Positions 1-8,503 are shown, counted from the stretch's first letter. The stretch is 64,000 bases of DNA from Paraburkholderia sp. SOS3 (GCF_001922345.1 NZ_CP018811.1:1178001-1242000); one strand, 5' to 3'. Made by a program: numbers and translations. Notes: generated by a model from the sequence alone, not told the origin.

Positions 1-1
1 A

Positions 2-58
2 TGGCATATCGTGCCGCTCCCCGAGAAGGCCCGGGCATTCTACGATTCGATGCGCTAG
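2..58 (+). CDS. C-terminal end of an unidentified protein (partial)
   Basis: Frame 2 reads WHIVPLPEKARAFYDSMR and then TAG. The composition looks like a genuine protein tail and better than the alternative frame 1 reading, which runs to a stop at 118-120. The rest of the gene lies before the window. The piece is too short to assign a family; a regulator or reductase tail is possible. This is a guess from residue pattern only. Confidence 0.3.
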   Translation, partial: WHIVPLPEKARAFYDSMR

Positions 59-263
59 AGCTGATCGCCGCCAACGACGCATCCTTCGCTATCCGGCCTT
101 GCCGCCGCCCGATGCAATAGGACTTCATACGCAGCAGCAAGCTAAATGAAATGCAGCACGACTTCGGGCGTTGTCGTACTCTTGTCGCCTTGTTGGTCTC
201 ATTCCCGCAATGAGCGCACTGCAAATCGGCGCTCATGCAATTCGAATAACCCAAGGAGAACAC

Positions 264-1295
264 ATGGAATTCCGATATCTAGGCGCGTCAGGCTTCAAGG
301 TCCCCGTGCTGAGCTTCGGCGCAGGGACCTTCGGCGGCAAGGGCGAATTCTTCAAGGCGTGGGGCGAAATCGATGTTGCCGAGGCACGCAGGATGGTCGA
401 CATCTGCCTTGAAGCCGGCGTCACGATGTTCGACACGGCAGACGTCTACTCGAGCGGCGCATCGGAGTCGATCCTTGGCGAAGCGCTCAAGGGTCGCCGC
501 GACCAGGCCATCATCTCGACCAAAGTAACCTTCAGAGCCGACGGAGACGACGGCCCGAATCACGTCGGTTCGTCGCGCTTTCATCTGATCAGAAGCATCG
601 ACGCAGCGCTCAAGCGCTTGCAAACCGATTACATCGACCTGTTCCAGCTGCATGGCTTCGACGCGATGACGCCGGTCGAGGAAACGCTGTCGACGCTCGA
701 CGATCTCGTCAGGGCGGGCAAGATCCGATACACGGGCGTCTCGAACTTTTCGGGCTGGCATCTGCAGAAGTCGCTCGACGTGGCAGACCGTTATGGCTAT
801 CCGCGCTATGTCGCGAACCAGGCGTATTACTCGCTGATCGGTCGCGACTACGAATGGGAACTGATGCCGCTCGGTCTCGATCAGGGCGTGGGCGCGGTGG
901 TGTGGAGCCCGCTCGGCTGGGGTCGCCTGACGGGCAAGATCCGTCGCGGTCAGCCGCTGCCCGCGACAAGCCGCCTGCATGCCACAGCGGATTCGGGGCC
1001 GCCGGTGCCGGACGAATATCTGTATCGCGTCGTCGATGCGCTCGATGCGATCGCGGAGGAAACCGGCAAGTCGGTGCCGCAAATCGCACTGAACTGGCTG
1101 CTGCAACGGCCTACCGTATCGACCGTGCTGATCGGTGCGCGCAACGAAGAGCAACTGCGCCAGAACCTGGGCGCAGTGGGCTGGAATCTGAGCGCGGAAC
1201 AGATCAAACGGCTAAACGACGCAAGCAGCGTGAGGCCGTGTTACCCCTATTGGCACCAGGAAGGTTTCGCGGAACGTAACCCGGCGCCGGTATAA
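264..1295 (+). CDS. Aldo/keto reductase
   Basis: A 343-residue NAD(P)H-dependent oxidoreductase of the aldo/keto reductase superfamily, cytoplasmic, reducing or oxidising a carbonyl substrate that cannot be named from sequence. The catalytic tetrad is visible: Asp57 and Tyr62 in FDTADVYSSG, Lys87 in STKVTF and His130 in LFQLHGFD. The C-terminal IGARNEEQLRQNLGAV stretch is the usual NADP-binding end. The ATG at 264 is chosen because AAGGAGAA lies just upstream; an in-frame start at 171 would add an extension without family resemblance. It stands alone, convergent with the LysR gene downstream, so no operon context helps to name the substrate. Confidence 0.85.
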   Translation: MEFRYLGASGFKVPVLSFGAGTFGGKGEFFKAWGEIDVAEARRMVDICLEAGVTMFDTADVYSSGASESILGEALKGRRDQAIISTKVTFRADGDDGPNHVGSSRFHLIRSIDAALKRLQTDYIDLFQLHGFDAMTPVEETLSTLDDLVRAGKIRYTGVSNFSGWHLQKSLDVADRYGYPRYVANQAYYSLIGRDYEWELMPLGLDQGVGAVVWSPLGWGRLTGKIRRGQPLPATSRLHATADSGPPVPDEYLYRVVDALDAIAEETGKSVPQIALNWLLQRPTVSTVLIGARNEEQLRQNLGAVGWNLSAEQIKRLNDASSVRPCYPYWHQEGFAERNPAPV

Positions 1296-1433
1296 CGGAA
1301 CGCGCGCAGCGGAGGCCTTCTTAGGCGGAAGACGACAAGCGCGAGGAGACGACGAGCGGAGCCCTATCTCCGGCTATGCTCATCGTCTCCATAGATGGCG
1401 TACAAGACGCTAAACGCGCGTGCGCCTAAGCGC

Positions 1434-2309
1434 TCACCAGGCGAGATTTTCAGAAGGCGCCGCCGACATCGATTCGCGCACGCAGCGCGCGAACTCCAGT
1501 GCGGCCGGCTGCACCGTCGCGGGCAGTTGCAGACAGATGGCGAACGGCGGCAGAGCGGGCAAGCCGGACCCTTGCGGCGCAAGCGTTTGCAGGTCGGCTG
1601 GAACCGTCGAGGCTAGACAGGTGGTAATCGCGAGGCCCGCGCGCACGGTTGCGGCAGTCGCTTCGATGTTGCCGCTCTCGAATACCGTGTGCCACGGAAT
1701 GTTCTTGCCCGCGAGCGCACCGAGCACTACTGGACGGAATGCACAGTGTTCGTCCACCATCGAGAGCGGCACAGGCCGCTTCTGCCAGGCATCGCTGCCT
1801 CGGCCGCTCACCCATACCAACGGCTCGATGCGGACCACTTCTCCTTCGGCTTCACTCGCAACATATTCAACCAACGACACGTCCACGCGGCCGGTATGCA
1901 CGGCCTCGCACAAATCCGACGACGCCGCGCACACTAGCGATATCTTCACATGCGGGTGCATTTCGGCGAACGCTCTCATTGCCGAGGCAAGCGGTGAGAC
2001 GAGATCGTAGGGCACGCCGACGCGCAGACCGCCGCGAAGCGACTCGCTTGTCATGTCTGACCAGATTTCGTCGTTCAACTGCAGTAATTGGCGCGCTTTG
2101 GCGAGAAACTGCTCGCCCTCGCGTGTCAATTCCAGCTTGCGCGCGTTGCGCACGAACAGCCGGTGGCCCAGCAAGTCTTCGAGGCGTCTCACCTGCTGGC
2201 TGATGGCGCCTTGCGTCATGTGAAGCAGTCTCGCGGCGACCGTCATGCTGCCGCTATCGGCGACCGTGACAAAGGTGCGGACCAGATTGAGATCGAGATT
2301 TCGGATCAT
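1434..2309 (-). CDS. LysR-family transcriptional regulator
   Basis: A 291-residue LysR regulator. The N-terminal winged helix-turn-helix (LDLNLVRTFVTVADSGSMTVAARLLHMTQGAISQQVRRLE) covers about residues 3-60 and a periplasmic-binding-like effector domain follows. The ATG at 2309 begins MIRNLDLNLV, the normal LysR N-terminus; the longer frame upstream would run through the operator. It is divergent from a LysE-type exporter 101 bp away, the standard layout for a LysR activator of an amino-acid exporter (ArgP/LysG with ArgO/LysE), so its ligand is probably the exported compound. A 25-bp palindrome lies at its own start. Confidence 0.9.
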   Translation of the reverse strand: MIRNLDLNLVRTFVTVADSGSMTVAARLLHMTQGAISQQVRRLEDLLGHRLFVRNARKLELTREGEQFLAKARQLLQLNDEIWSDMTSESLRGGLRVGVPYDLVSPLASAMRAFAEMHPHVKISLVCAASSDLCEAVHTGRVDVSLVEYVASEAEGEVVRIEPLVWVSGRGSDAWQKRPVPLSMVDEHCAFRPVVLGALAGKNIPWHTVFESGNIEATAATVRAGLAITTCLASTVPADLQTLAPQGSGLPALPPFAICLQLPATVQPAALEFARCVRESMSAAPSENLAW

Positions 2310-2310
2310 C

Positions 2311-2335
2311 GATGCATTATGCCGCGTAATGCATC
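2311..2335. promoter_or_regulatory. Palindromic LysR operator candidate
   Basis: GATGCATTA at 2311-2319 and TAATGCATC at 2327-2335 are perfect 9-bp inverted repeats around a 7-bp spacer. The core ATTA-N7-TAAT contains the T-N11-A pattern of LysR-family sites. It abuts the LysR start codon and lies about 75 bp before the LysE gene, fitting autoregulation plus divergent activation. Confidence 0.6.
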
Positions 2336-2410
2336 GGATTAACATTGATCGCTTTTCTGATCCATGCGTGATCCGTACAGTGCAAGTCCCGACCATCCGG
2401 ACATGTGCTT

Positions 2411-3004
2411 ATGACTTCCTCGGTCTTGCCGCTTCTCCTGTTCGTCGCCGTTGCGACGGTGACGCCCGGTGGCGCAACGATGCTGGCCACCGCGTCGGGA
2501 GCACGCTTCGGCTTTACGCGCTCGATTCCGCTCATGCTCGGCATCGCCCTGGGTCTCGCCTTGCTGGCCGCCGTTGCCGCGCTCGGGCTTGGCAGTCTGT
2601 TGCTCGCAATGCCTGCGTTGCAAACGGGCGTCAAGGCGCTCGGCTCCGCGTATCTGCTATGGCTTGCGTGGCGCATCGCGCGAAGCGGGCCGCCGAACGC
2701 AGGCACCGGCCCTGCGCGGCCGGTTACGCTCGTCAACGGCCTGCTGCTGCTGTGGCTCAATCCAAAGAGCTGGGCGATGACAGTCGGTGCGGCAGCGTCC
2801 TTCGCATTGCTGGCAAACAATCCGAATCGACTCGCGATGCTGCTCGGCGTCGCGTTCGGCCTGGCCGCCTGCGTGTCGCTGGTACTGTGGTGCGTGCTCG
2901 GCATGCTGCTTGCACGGCTGTTCCGGACGCCGCTTCACTGGCGTGTCCTTAATATCGCGTTGGGCGTGCTGCTTGCCGCATCGATCATTCCGACGTGGCG
3001 ATAA
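2411..3004 (+). CDS. LysE/RhtB-family exporter
   Basis: A 197-residue inner-membrane protein of the LysE family, which exports amino acids or related small molecules. It begins MTSSVLPLLLFVAVATVTPGGATMLATASGARFG; the P-G-x-x-x pattern in helix 1 and the following G-rich stretch are family hallmarks, and five to six hydrophobic helices can be traced. A GTG at 2405 two codons upstream is an alternative start. It is divergent from the LysR gene, which probably controls it. Substrate unknown. Confidence 0.85.
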   Translation: MTSSVLPLLLFVAVATVTPGGATMLATASGARFGFTRSIPLMLGIALGLALLAAVAALGLGSLLLAMPALQTGVKALGSAYLLWLAWRIARSGPPNAGTGPARPVTLVNGLLLLWLNPKSWAMTVGAAASFALLANNPNRLAMLLGVAFGLAACVSLVLWCVLGMLLARLFRTPLHWRVLNIALGVLLAASIIPTWR

Positions 3005-3061
3005 ACTGTTCGCGCTCGAGTGCCTGTCGGCACACCTACCGTCGAATCCATCCCACGACGA

Positions 3062-3952
3062 TCAATTGTCCAACCTCGCTCTCGCCTGGTTCATGTCGCG
3101 CTTGGGTGGCGCACCGAACATGCGTGCGTATTCGCGGCTGAATTGCGACGCGCTCTCATAGCCCACCGCAAATGCGGCCGCTTCGGCCGCAAGCGACTGA
3201 GACAACATCAACCGCCGAGCTTCAAGCAGACGAAGCTGCTTCTGATACTGAACCGGCGTAAGCGAAGTCAGTGCCTTGAACTGACGGTGGAACGCGGAAC
3301 GGCTAAGCTGCGCGACCGACGCGAGCTCGTCGATGTGAACACGGTCGGCATAGCGCCGCCGCAAGGACTGGACGGCTTGCAACACTCGATGGGAGGGGCC
3401 ATCCATAAGGGCGAATCGCGCCATTTCGCCGCCGTGAGCACCCGCGAGAAGCCAGTAGCACATCTCGCGAATGATCAACGGGGCAATGGTCCGAACTGCA
3501 TCGGGTGTGTCGAGCAAACGGACGAGTCGTAAAGCGCAGTCGGCGAGCGCGCCGCCGAAATCGGTCACGAGAACACCCGGGCTATTCCCTGCAACGGGTT
3601 TCGGCGGATTCTCCATCTGTTCGGCGACACTGCGCATCATGCCTGGATCGAACTCGACAATCAGCACGAGGCAGGGCTTGTCAGGCCGCGCTTCGAAGAC
3701 GCGCCCAAGCGAAGGCGTCTGCACACCGACGACTAGCGCCTGACCTGCCCGGTATTCAAGCCGGCTTCCGCCGAATGTCGCCCACTTTGCGCCTTGAGCA
3801 ACGATACACAACGCGGGGTTCGCGAGCCGGTAGGACGGCGGCTTGGGATTGTCGGCACGAAGAATGTAGACGCCGTCGATCGCCGTCTCGTAGGGGCTCG
3901 TTCCCGGCTGACGTTTCGTATAGCGCAGAATCGCTTTGGCCAGATCCGACAT
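3062..3952 (-). CDS. AraC-family transcriptional regulator
   Basis: A 296-residue regulator with an N-terminal cupin-like sensing domain (about residues 1-180; ALCIVAQGAKWATFGGSRLEYRAGQALVV) and a C-terminal pair of AraC helix-turn-helices (about 190-290; IDELASVAQLSRSAFHRQFK, then YESASQFSREYARMFGAPP). The ATG at 3952 gives MSDLAKAILRYT; an in-frame start 51 bp further upstream has no family support. It is divergent from an SDR oxidoreductase gene, a very common pairing of this AraC subgroup, in which the regulator activates the neighbouring reductase in response to an aldehyde or quinone-like signal. Confidence 0.88.
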   Translation of the reverse strand: MSDLAKAILRYTKRQPGTSPYETAIDGVYILRADNPKPPSYRLANPALCIVAQGAKWATFGGSRLEYRAGQALVVGVQTPSLGRVFEARPDKPCLVLIVEFDPGMMRSVAEQMENPPKPVAGNSPGVLVTDFGGALADCALRLVRLLDTPDAVRTIAPLIIREMCYWLLAGAHGGEMARFALMDGPSHRVLQAVQSLRRRYADRVHIDELASVAQLSRSAFHRQFKALTSLTPVQYQKQLRLLEARRLMLSQSLAAEAAAFAVGYESASQFSREYARMFGAPPKRDMNQARARLDN

Positions 3953-4093
3953 AGATTGACGACTCCAGAATGGACTCGGCGAGCATACTCCGTCGGAGCA
4001 CAATTAGGCAAAAAACACGCAAGTTTAGGCATTCAATGCGGCTACCTCGTCTCGCTACAATCGCCTCACACTCAAGTTGCGAGAGAGGAAAAC

Positions 4094-4870
4094 ATGTCAC
4101 ACACCACAAAGAACGCTGCCGGCAAGGTAGCGATTGTCACGGGCGGCAGTCGAGGTATTGGTCGCGATACCGTGTTGAGACTGGCCGCGCGAGGCGTGCG
4201 CACGATCTTCACTTTTCGATCGAACCGCGCGGAAGCGGATGCGGTTGTTGCCCTGACGCGCGAGGCCGGTGCGCCCGGCATCGCGCTTGCACTCGACACC
4301 GGCGTAGCGAGTTCGTTCGACGGGTTCGTTGCGCGTGCAAGCGAAGCACTTGCGACAATGGGCGCCGATCGTTTCGACTTTCTGGTCAACAACGCAGGCA
4401 TCTCGTCCACCGCCAGCTTCACCGAGGGTACGGAGCACGAACTCGACGCCCAGTTCGCCGTGCATTTCAAGGGCATCTTTCTGCTGACGCAAAAACTGCT
4501 TCCTCTTATCCGCGATGGCGGACGCATTGTGAATATCTCGTCCGGGCTTGCCCGCTTTGCTTTCCCGAACAGAGCCGTCTACGGTTCCATGAAGGCCGCC
4601 GTCGAAGCGCTTACGCGCTATATGGCGCTCGAGTTGGGACCGCGCCGCATCTCGGTCAATGTCGTCGCTCCGGGTCCGATCGCCACGGATTTCAGCGGCG
4701 GTATTGTCCGCGACAATCCACAGGTCAACAAGGCGGTCGCCGATCAGACGGCGCTCGGTCGTGTCGGCCTCGCGGAAGATGTGGGTCCGGTCATCGCAGG
4801 ACTTCTGTCGGACGAGTTCGGATGGGTCAATGCTCAGCGTATCGAGGTGGCAGGGGGCATTCACATCTGA
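4094..4870 (+). CDS. Short-chain dehydrogenase/reductase
   Basis: A 258-residue classical SDR. The cofactor motif TGGSRGIG is at residues 16-23, NNAG at 99-102, the catalytic Ser at about 149 and the YxxxK pair Tyr163-Lys167 in AVYGSMKAAVE; PGPIATDF follows as expected. Arg residues after the first strand (FRSNRAEAD) suggest NADPH preference. The start is fixed by GAGAGAGGAA eight bases before ATG 4094. It probably reduces a carbonyl or quinone and is likely controlled by the divergent AraC protein. The exact substrate cannot be told. Confidence 0.88.
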   Translation: MSHTTKNAAGKVAIVTGGSRGIGRDTVLRLAARGVRTIFTFRSNRAEADAVVALTREAGAPGIALALDTGVASSFDGFVARASEALATMGADRFDFLVNNAGISSTASFTEGTEHELDAQFAVHFKGIFLLTQKLLPLIRDGGRIVNISSGLARFAFPNRAVYGSMKAAVEALTRYMALELGPRRISVNVVAPGPIATDFSGGIVRDNPQVNKAVADQTALGRVGLAEDVGPVIAGLLSDEFGWVNAQRIEVAGGIHI

Positions 4871-4875
4871 ATCGC

Positions 4876-5499
4876 TTATCGCGTGGCGCCCGCGGTGCGC
4901 AGCGCGTTCGCTGCGTCGTCGCTGTCGTGCGACAGCGCGATCTGCAGCAGCGACTGGCCGCGTCCGTCGACGTGATTCGGATCCGCGCCGGCGCTCACGA
5001 GTAGCGGAATCATGTCGAGCCGGTTAAACAGCGTCGCGAAACCTAGCGCGGTTTCGCCCGCGCCGTTGGTCTGATCGATCGGGCAGTGCGCGTTCAGCAA
5101 CCGGCGCGCAATGGCAGTCTCGCCTTTGAATAGCGCGCCCATCAGCGCCGTGTTGCCATGACGATCGCCTATGCATGCGTTCGCGCCCGACGACAGCAAA
5201 AAATCGAGCGCCGCCGGCTGGTGGTCGTAGGCCGCGAGAATCACCGCCGTGTAGCCGTGGCTATCGGCCGCATCGATCGGATAACCGGCATCGAGCAAGC
5301 CTTTCAGAAGATCGATGCGGCCGACGCGCGCTGCGTCGAACCAGTCGCCATCGTATTGCCGCAAGGCAACGGGATCCGCTTTGGTATAGGCCGGTTTGTC
5401 GGGCAAATGTACGCAGCCAGCCGTCGTCGCGATCGCCGCGGCAAGCATAACGCCGGCCACGGCCGAACGTGTCGCGCGAAAAGAGTATCGGGAGAACAT
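4876..5499 (-). CDS. Ankyrin-repeat putative lipoprotein, catalase partner
   Basis: A 207-residue protein with an N-terminal export signal (FRATRSAVAGVMLAAAIATTAGC) ending in a lipobox-like TAGC, then about four ankyrin repeats (DAARVGRIDLLKGLLDAGYPIDAADSHGYTAVILAA is the clearest start). The ATG at 5499 puts the signal peptide at the N-terminus. It lies 84 bp downstream of the periplasmic catalase gene on the same strand. A catalase-ankyrin pair is known in Pseudomonas (katB-ankB), where the ankyrin protein is needed for full catalase activity. The same job is inferred here. The -3 residue Thr is unusual for a lipobox, so the lipid anchor is less certain than export. Confidence 0.82.
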   Translation of the reverse strand: MFSRYSFRATRSAVAGVMLAAAIATTAGCVHLPDKPAYTKADPVALRQYDGDWFDAARVGRIDLLKGLLDAGYPIDAADSHGYTAVILAAYDHQPAALDFLLSSGANACIGDRHGNTALMGALFKGETAIARRLLNAHCPIDQTNGAGETALGFATLFNRLDMIPLLVSAGADPNHVDGRGQSLLQIALSHDSDDAANALRTAGATR

Positions 5500-5583
5500 C
5501 GTTGTCTTCTTCGGGTGCGGGCACGCACGCATGACACGTGCGAGGACAGCAGCGGGCGGCAGGCGCGCCGCCCGCACGCTGGA

Positions 5584-7185
5584 TCAGTTGTCGCTGAGCT
5601 TCGAGGCAAGCGACTGCACTTGCTGCAGGTTCGCGTGCAGCGCATTCGCAAGACGAGTGCCGTAGTCGGCATCGGCCTTGTAGAAGTACGACAGCATCGT
5701 GTATTCGTTGTGCTCGTTCGTCACGCGGCCAAGGTCACCCGACAACGCGGTAATCAGATCGGCCTTGTCCTGCGCCGACAGGCTGCGGTAGTACTCGCCC
5801 GCCTGACCGAACATCATCTTCTTGTGAATCGCTTCCTGCTGCGTCGTGCCGCTCAGTCGCGTCCTCGTCGACTTGTATTGCGAGTCTTGCGCGATTTCGT
5901 TCATCGTCGACGGCTCATAGTTGACCTCGCCCTTGCGGTCCCCCATGTTCATCTTGCCGTCCTGGTTGTTGTTCGTGACAGGAACGATCGGACGGTTGAT
6001 CGGCAAGTCCATGTAGTTCGCGCCAAGCCGGTACATCTGCGTATCGGCATATGCAAACAGACGGTCCTGCAACATGCGGTCTTCCGACGGCTCGATGCCG
6101 GGAACGAGACGCGACGGCGCGAAGGCCGATTCCTCGGTCGATTCGAAGTAGTTGTCCGGTATACGGTTCAATGTCATCGTGCCGATCTTGCGTTCGGGCA
6201 CGCCATCCCAGACCTTCGTATCGTCGAGTGCGTCGTACGCGAACTTGTTCAGGTCTTCCGGTTTCAATACCTGAATGTAGAGATCCCACTTCGGATCGTT
6301 GCCGGCCTTCAAGGCGGCGTAGAGATCATCGGTATTCAGGTTCCAGTCATGCCCGATCGATGCTGCAATGTCTTGCGGGCGAATGCCGTGAACGCCCTGC
6401 AGGCTTTTCCAGTGGAATTTCACGTAATGCACTTCGCCCTTTGCATTGACGAACTTGAACGCATGAACGCCAAAGCCGTCCATATGGCGATAAGAATCGG
6501 GCATGCCCTCGTCGGTATAGAGTCGCGTCAACATGTGCGTTGCTTCGGGCGTATTGGCGAAGAAATCGAACGCAAGATTCGGATCGGCCACACCGGTTAC
6601 CGCGCTCGGCTTGTTCGCATGAACGAAGTCGGGGAACTTGATGCCGTCGCGGATAAAGAACACGGGCCAGTTGATGCCGACCATGTCCCAGTTGCCTTGC
6701 TGCGTGTAGAACTTCACCGCAAAGCCGCGCGGGTCGCGCGCCTGCTCGGGCGAGCCGCGGTAGCCCATCACGGTCGAGAAGCGCACGAACACGGGTGTCT
6801 TCGTGCCCGGCGCGAAGACCACCGCTTTGGTCAGGTCGGAGATGTCGGCGGTCGGAACGAATTCGCCGAATGCGCCCGTGCCGCGCGCATGCACCACGCG
6901 TTCGGGAATGCGCTCGCGATCGAAGCGCTGCAGCTTCTCGATCAGCGCGGAGTCTTGCAGCAGCACCGGACCCTCAGGACCGGCCGTTTGCGAATTCTCG
7001 TTGTCGCCGACCGGTGCGCCCGTATCGCGCGTGAGCGTCGCCGCGTAAAGCGGTGAAGTGGCGACCAACGACATGACGACCGATACGGTGACGCGTTTGA
7101 GCGATACGAAACCACGCTTGCCGAGCGCTGCTCTATCGTTGCGTTCACGATGATTTGCTTTCAATTTTTCACCTGTCTGTTTCAT
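5584..7185 (-). CDS. katB: Periplasmic monofunctional haem catalase
   Basis: A 533-residue catalase that converts hydrogen peroxide to water and oxygen. Key residues are kept: distal His99 in VVHARGTGAFGEF, distal Asn172 in MVGINWPVFFIRD, and proximal haem ligand Tyr379 with Arg375 in RLFAYADTQ. An internal hydrophobic segment at about residues 31-49 (RVTVSVVMSLVATSPLYAA) is a signal peptide behind a long basic n-region, so the enzyme should be periplasmic like KatB. Compared with common catalases, the usual GNNTP reads GINWP. The ATG at 7185 is the only good start before the signal. The ankyrin gene follows; a short membrane frame overlaps its start, and an OxyR-like site lies upstream. Confidence 0.93.
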   Translation of the reverse strand: MKQTGEKLKANHRERNDRAALGKRGFVSLKRVTVSVVMSLVATSPLYAATLTRDTGAPVGDNENSQTAGPEGPVLLQDSALIEKLQRFDRERIPERVVHARGTGAFGEFVPTADISDLTKAVVFAPGTKTPVFVRFSTVMGYRGSPEQARDPRGFAVKFYTQQGNWDMVGINWPVFFIRDGIKFPDFVHANKPSAVTGVADPNLAFDFFANTPEATHMLTRLYTDEGMPDSYRHMDGFGVHAFKFVNAKGEVHYVKFHWKSLQGVHGIRPQDIAASIGHDWNLNTDDLYAALKAGNDPKWDLYIQVLKPEDLNKFAYDALDDTKVWDGVPERKIGTMTLNRIPDNYFESTEESAFAPSRLVPGIEPSEDRMLQDRLFAYADTQMYRLGANYMDLPINRPIVPVTNNNQDGKMNMGDRKGEVNYEPSTMNEIAQDSQYKSTRTRLSGTTQQEAIHKKMMFGQAGEYYRSLSAQDKADLITALSGDLGRVTNEHNEYTMLSYFYKADADYGTRLANALHANLQQVQSLASKLSDN

Positions 7186-7468
7186 GGTTGAACTCGCTTC
7201 GATCACACGGAGCGGTGTTGATATCGCGCGCAACGCGCACGGTCGATCTGCCGAACCCTGCCGCACGCTTGCGGGCAAGGACGAAGCAAACCAGATACAG
7301 CAACGCGATGCCGCGAAAGGAAGCCGTATCGAACACGGTTTGCGGAACCCGGAAAATGAAAACGAGCACTAGCACCGGCAATTGCAGCGTCAGGCACCCC
7401 GTTGCGAGAAGGGGGAGATGCGCGCGAATGCTTTGCGGCATTCTCGTACTGATTCCGGCAAAGCGCAT
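7169..7468 (-). CDS. Possible small membrane protein ahead of the catalase gene
   Basis: A 99-residue open frame whose stop overlaps the first bases of the catalase gene by 17 bp. It has two hydrophobic stretches (about residues 15-40, LPLLATGCLTLQLPVLVLVFIF, and 50-66, GIALLYLVCFVLA) followed by a basic, polar tail. No strong ribosome binding site was found before the ATG at 7468; the Met ten residues in is an alternative. I do not recognise a family. The overlap with katB and the OxyR-like element directly upstream fit a first gene of the catalase operon, but the frame could also be just a leader region. Confidence 0.35.
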   Translation of the reverse strand: MRFAGISTRMPQSIRAHLPLLATGCLTLQLPVLVLVFIFRVPQTVFDTASFRGIALLYLVCFVLARKRAAGFGRSTVRVARDINTAPCDRSEFNHETDR

Positions 7469-7479
7469 GTTGAAAGTGT

Positions 7480-7494
7480 CTATGGGATTGATAG
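7480..7494. promoter_or_regulatory. OxyR-like half-site core upstream of the catalase operon
   Basis: CTATGGGATTGATAG is a CTAT-N7-ATAG arrangement, the central two tetramers of the OxyR consensus (ATAG-N7-CTAT-N7-ATAG-N7-CTAT). The outer tetramers are poorly matched. It lies 295 bp before the catalase start and 12 bp before the small membrane frame, so it would sit near that transcript's promoter. Confidence 0.4.
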
Positions 7495-7687
7495 GGGGGA
7501 AGTTGCGATGAGCAGGCTAGAATCGCGAAGCTGACAAGCCAATGACGGCATGCCATCTCGCATCGAAGAAAATATTCTGTAGACCGTGCTAATTGCTTAT
7601 CGGTCGATGCACTCGAGATCGAGTGCCGGCTTCGTCGAACCTGCGTCGCTGATTCTGGACGGCGGTAACTGATCGGAAGATGGCTGG

Positions 7688-7709
7688 AAAATGTCTTTTT
7701 TGACATCTT
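7688..7709 (+). promoter_or_regulatory. CusR/CopR-type operator candidate
   Basis: AAAATG at 7688-7693, ten bases, then CATCTT at 7704-7709. Inside, ATGTC and GACAT flank six T residues as a perfect inverted repeat. The AAAATG-N10-CATTTT form is the known CusR box of Escherichia coli; this site differs in one outer base. It lies 123 bp before the response-regulator start and would suit autoregulation. Confidence 0.45.
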
Positions 7710-7831
7710 CGTCAAGGCGGCCATTCGTTTCGATCTGCGCTGCATAGGCAATGTTCGCGATCGCAAGCAGCATCTGTCAGCGTCGGTTATCATGGCCTCC
7801 GTCCGTGGTTTGTCGAAGGTTGCCTCTCAGC

Positions 7832-8503
7832 ATGCGAATCCTGATTGTCGAAGACGAGCCGAAGATGGCTTCGTACCTCCGCAAGGGATTGATGGAGGCA
7901 AGCTATCGCGTCGATATGGCGGCCGACGGCAAAGACGGCCTGTTTCTCGCGCTCCACGAGAATTACGACGCGATCGTGCTCGACCTCATGCTTCCGGAGC
8001 TCGATGGGCTTGAGGTGCTCAAGCGCCTGCGCGAGCAGAAGGGCACACCTGTCCTGTTGCTAACCGCGCGCGACTCCGTCGAAGACAAAGTGGTCGGTCT
8101 CGAGTCCGGAGCAGACGACTACCTTTCGAAGCCTTTCGCCTATGCCGAATTTCTTGCGCGCATTCGCGCGCTGTTGCGCAGGCCCGCGCATTCGGTCGAC
8201 ACGCTTCTTACCGTCGGCGATCTGGAAATCGATCTCCTCAAACGCCGCGTGCGTCGCGCCAATGCGCGCATCGAATTGACGGCTCAGGAATTCTCGCTTC
8301 TGAAGTTGTTCGCGGAGCGTCAAGGCGAAGTGCTTACGCGTGCATTTGTGACCTCGCAAGTGTGGGACATGAATTTCGACAGCGACACCAATGTCGTCGA
8401 AGTGGCCGTCAAGCGCTTGCGCGCGAAGATCGACAATCCATTCGGAAAGAAGCTGCTGCATACGGTGCGCGGCATGGGGTATGTGATGGAGGAACGGTCG
8501 TGA
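7832..8503 (+). CDS. OmpR-type response regulator, heavy-metal (CusR/CopR/IrlR) subgroup
   Basis: A 223-residue response regulator. The receiver domain (about 1-115) has the acidic pocket EDE at 7-9, phospho-acceptor Asp51 in [13 protein letters not shown], Thr in LLLTARD and Lys in YLSKPF. The C-terminal OmpR winged helix (about 125-222) contains [23 protein letters not shown] and the closing VRGMGYVME. The start [20 protein letters not shown] is that of CusR/CopR/IrlR proteins. It overlaps the sensor gene by 4 bp. No metal efflux genes adjoin; the divergent catalase operon is the nearest possible target. Confidence 0.92.
   Translation: MRILIVEDEPKMASYLRKGLMEASYRVDMAADGKDGLFLALHENYDAIVLDLMLPELDGLEVLKRLREQKGTPVLLLTARDSVEDKVVGLESGADDYLSKPFAYAEFLARIRALLRRPAHSVDTLLTVGDLEIDLLKRRVRRANARIELTAQEFSLLKLFAERQGEVLTRAFVTSQVWDMNFDSDTNVVEVAVKRLRAKIDNPFGKKLLHTVRGMGYVMEERS

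Larger units (their letters stand above)
7469..7831. other. Intergenic region between catalase operon and two-component system
   Basis: No convincing gene is seen on either strand. The region holds the OxyR-like core near its left end and a metal-regulator-type box at 7688-7709, so it probably carries the two divergent promoters of the catalase operon and the response-regulator gene. Confidence 0.6.

Noticed and set aside
5158-7056. A 632-codon plus-strand open frame across the catalase gene
   Set aside because: It is antisense to the catalase and ankyrin genes, is extremely rich in Arg and Val, and has no recognisable domain. Such shadows are normal in GC-rich DNA.
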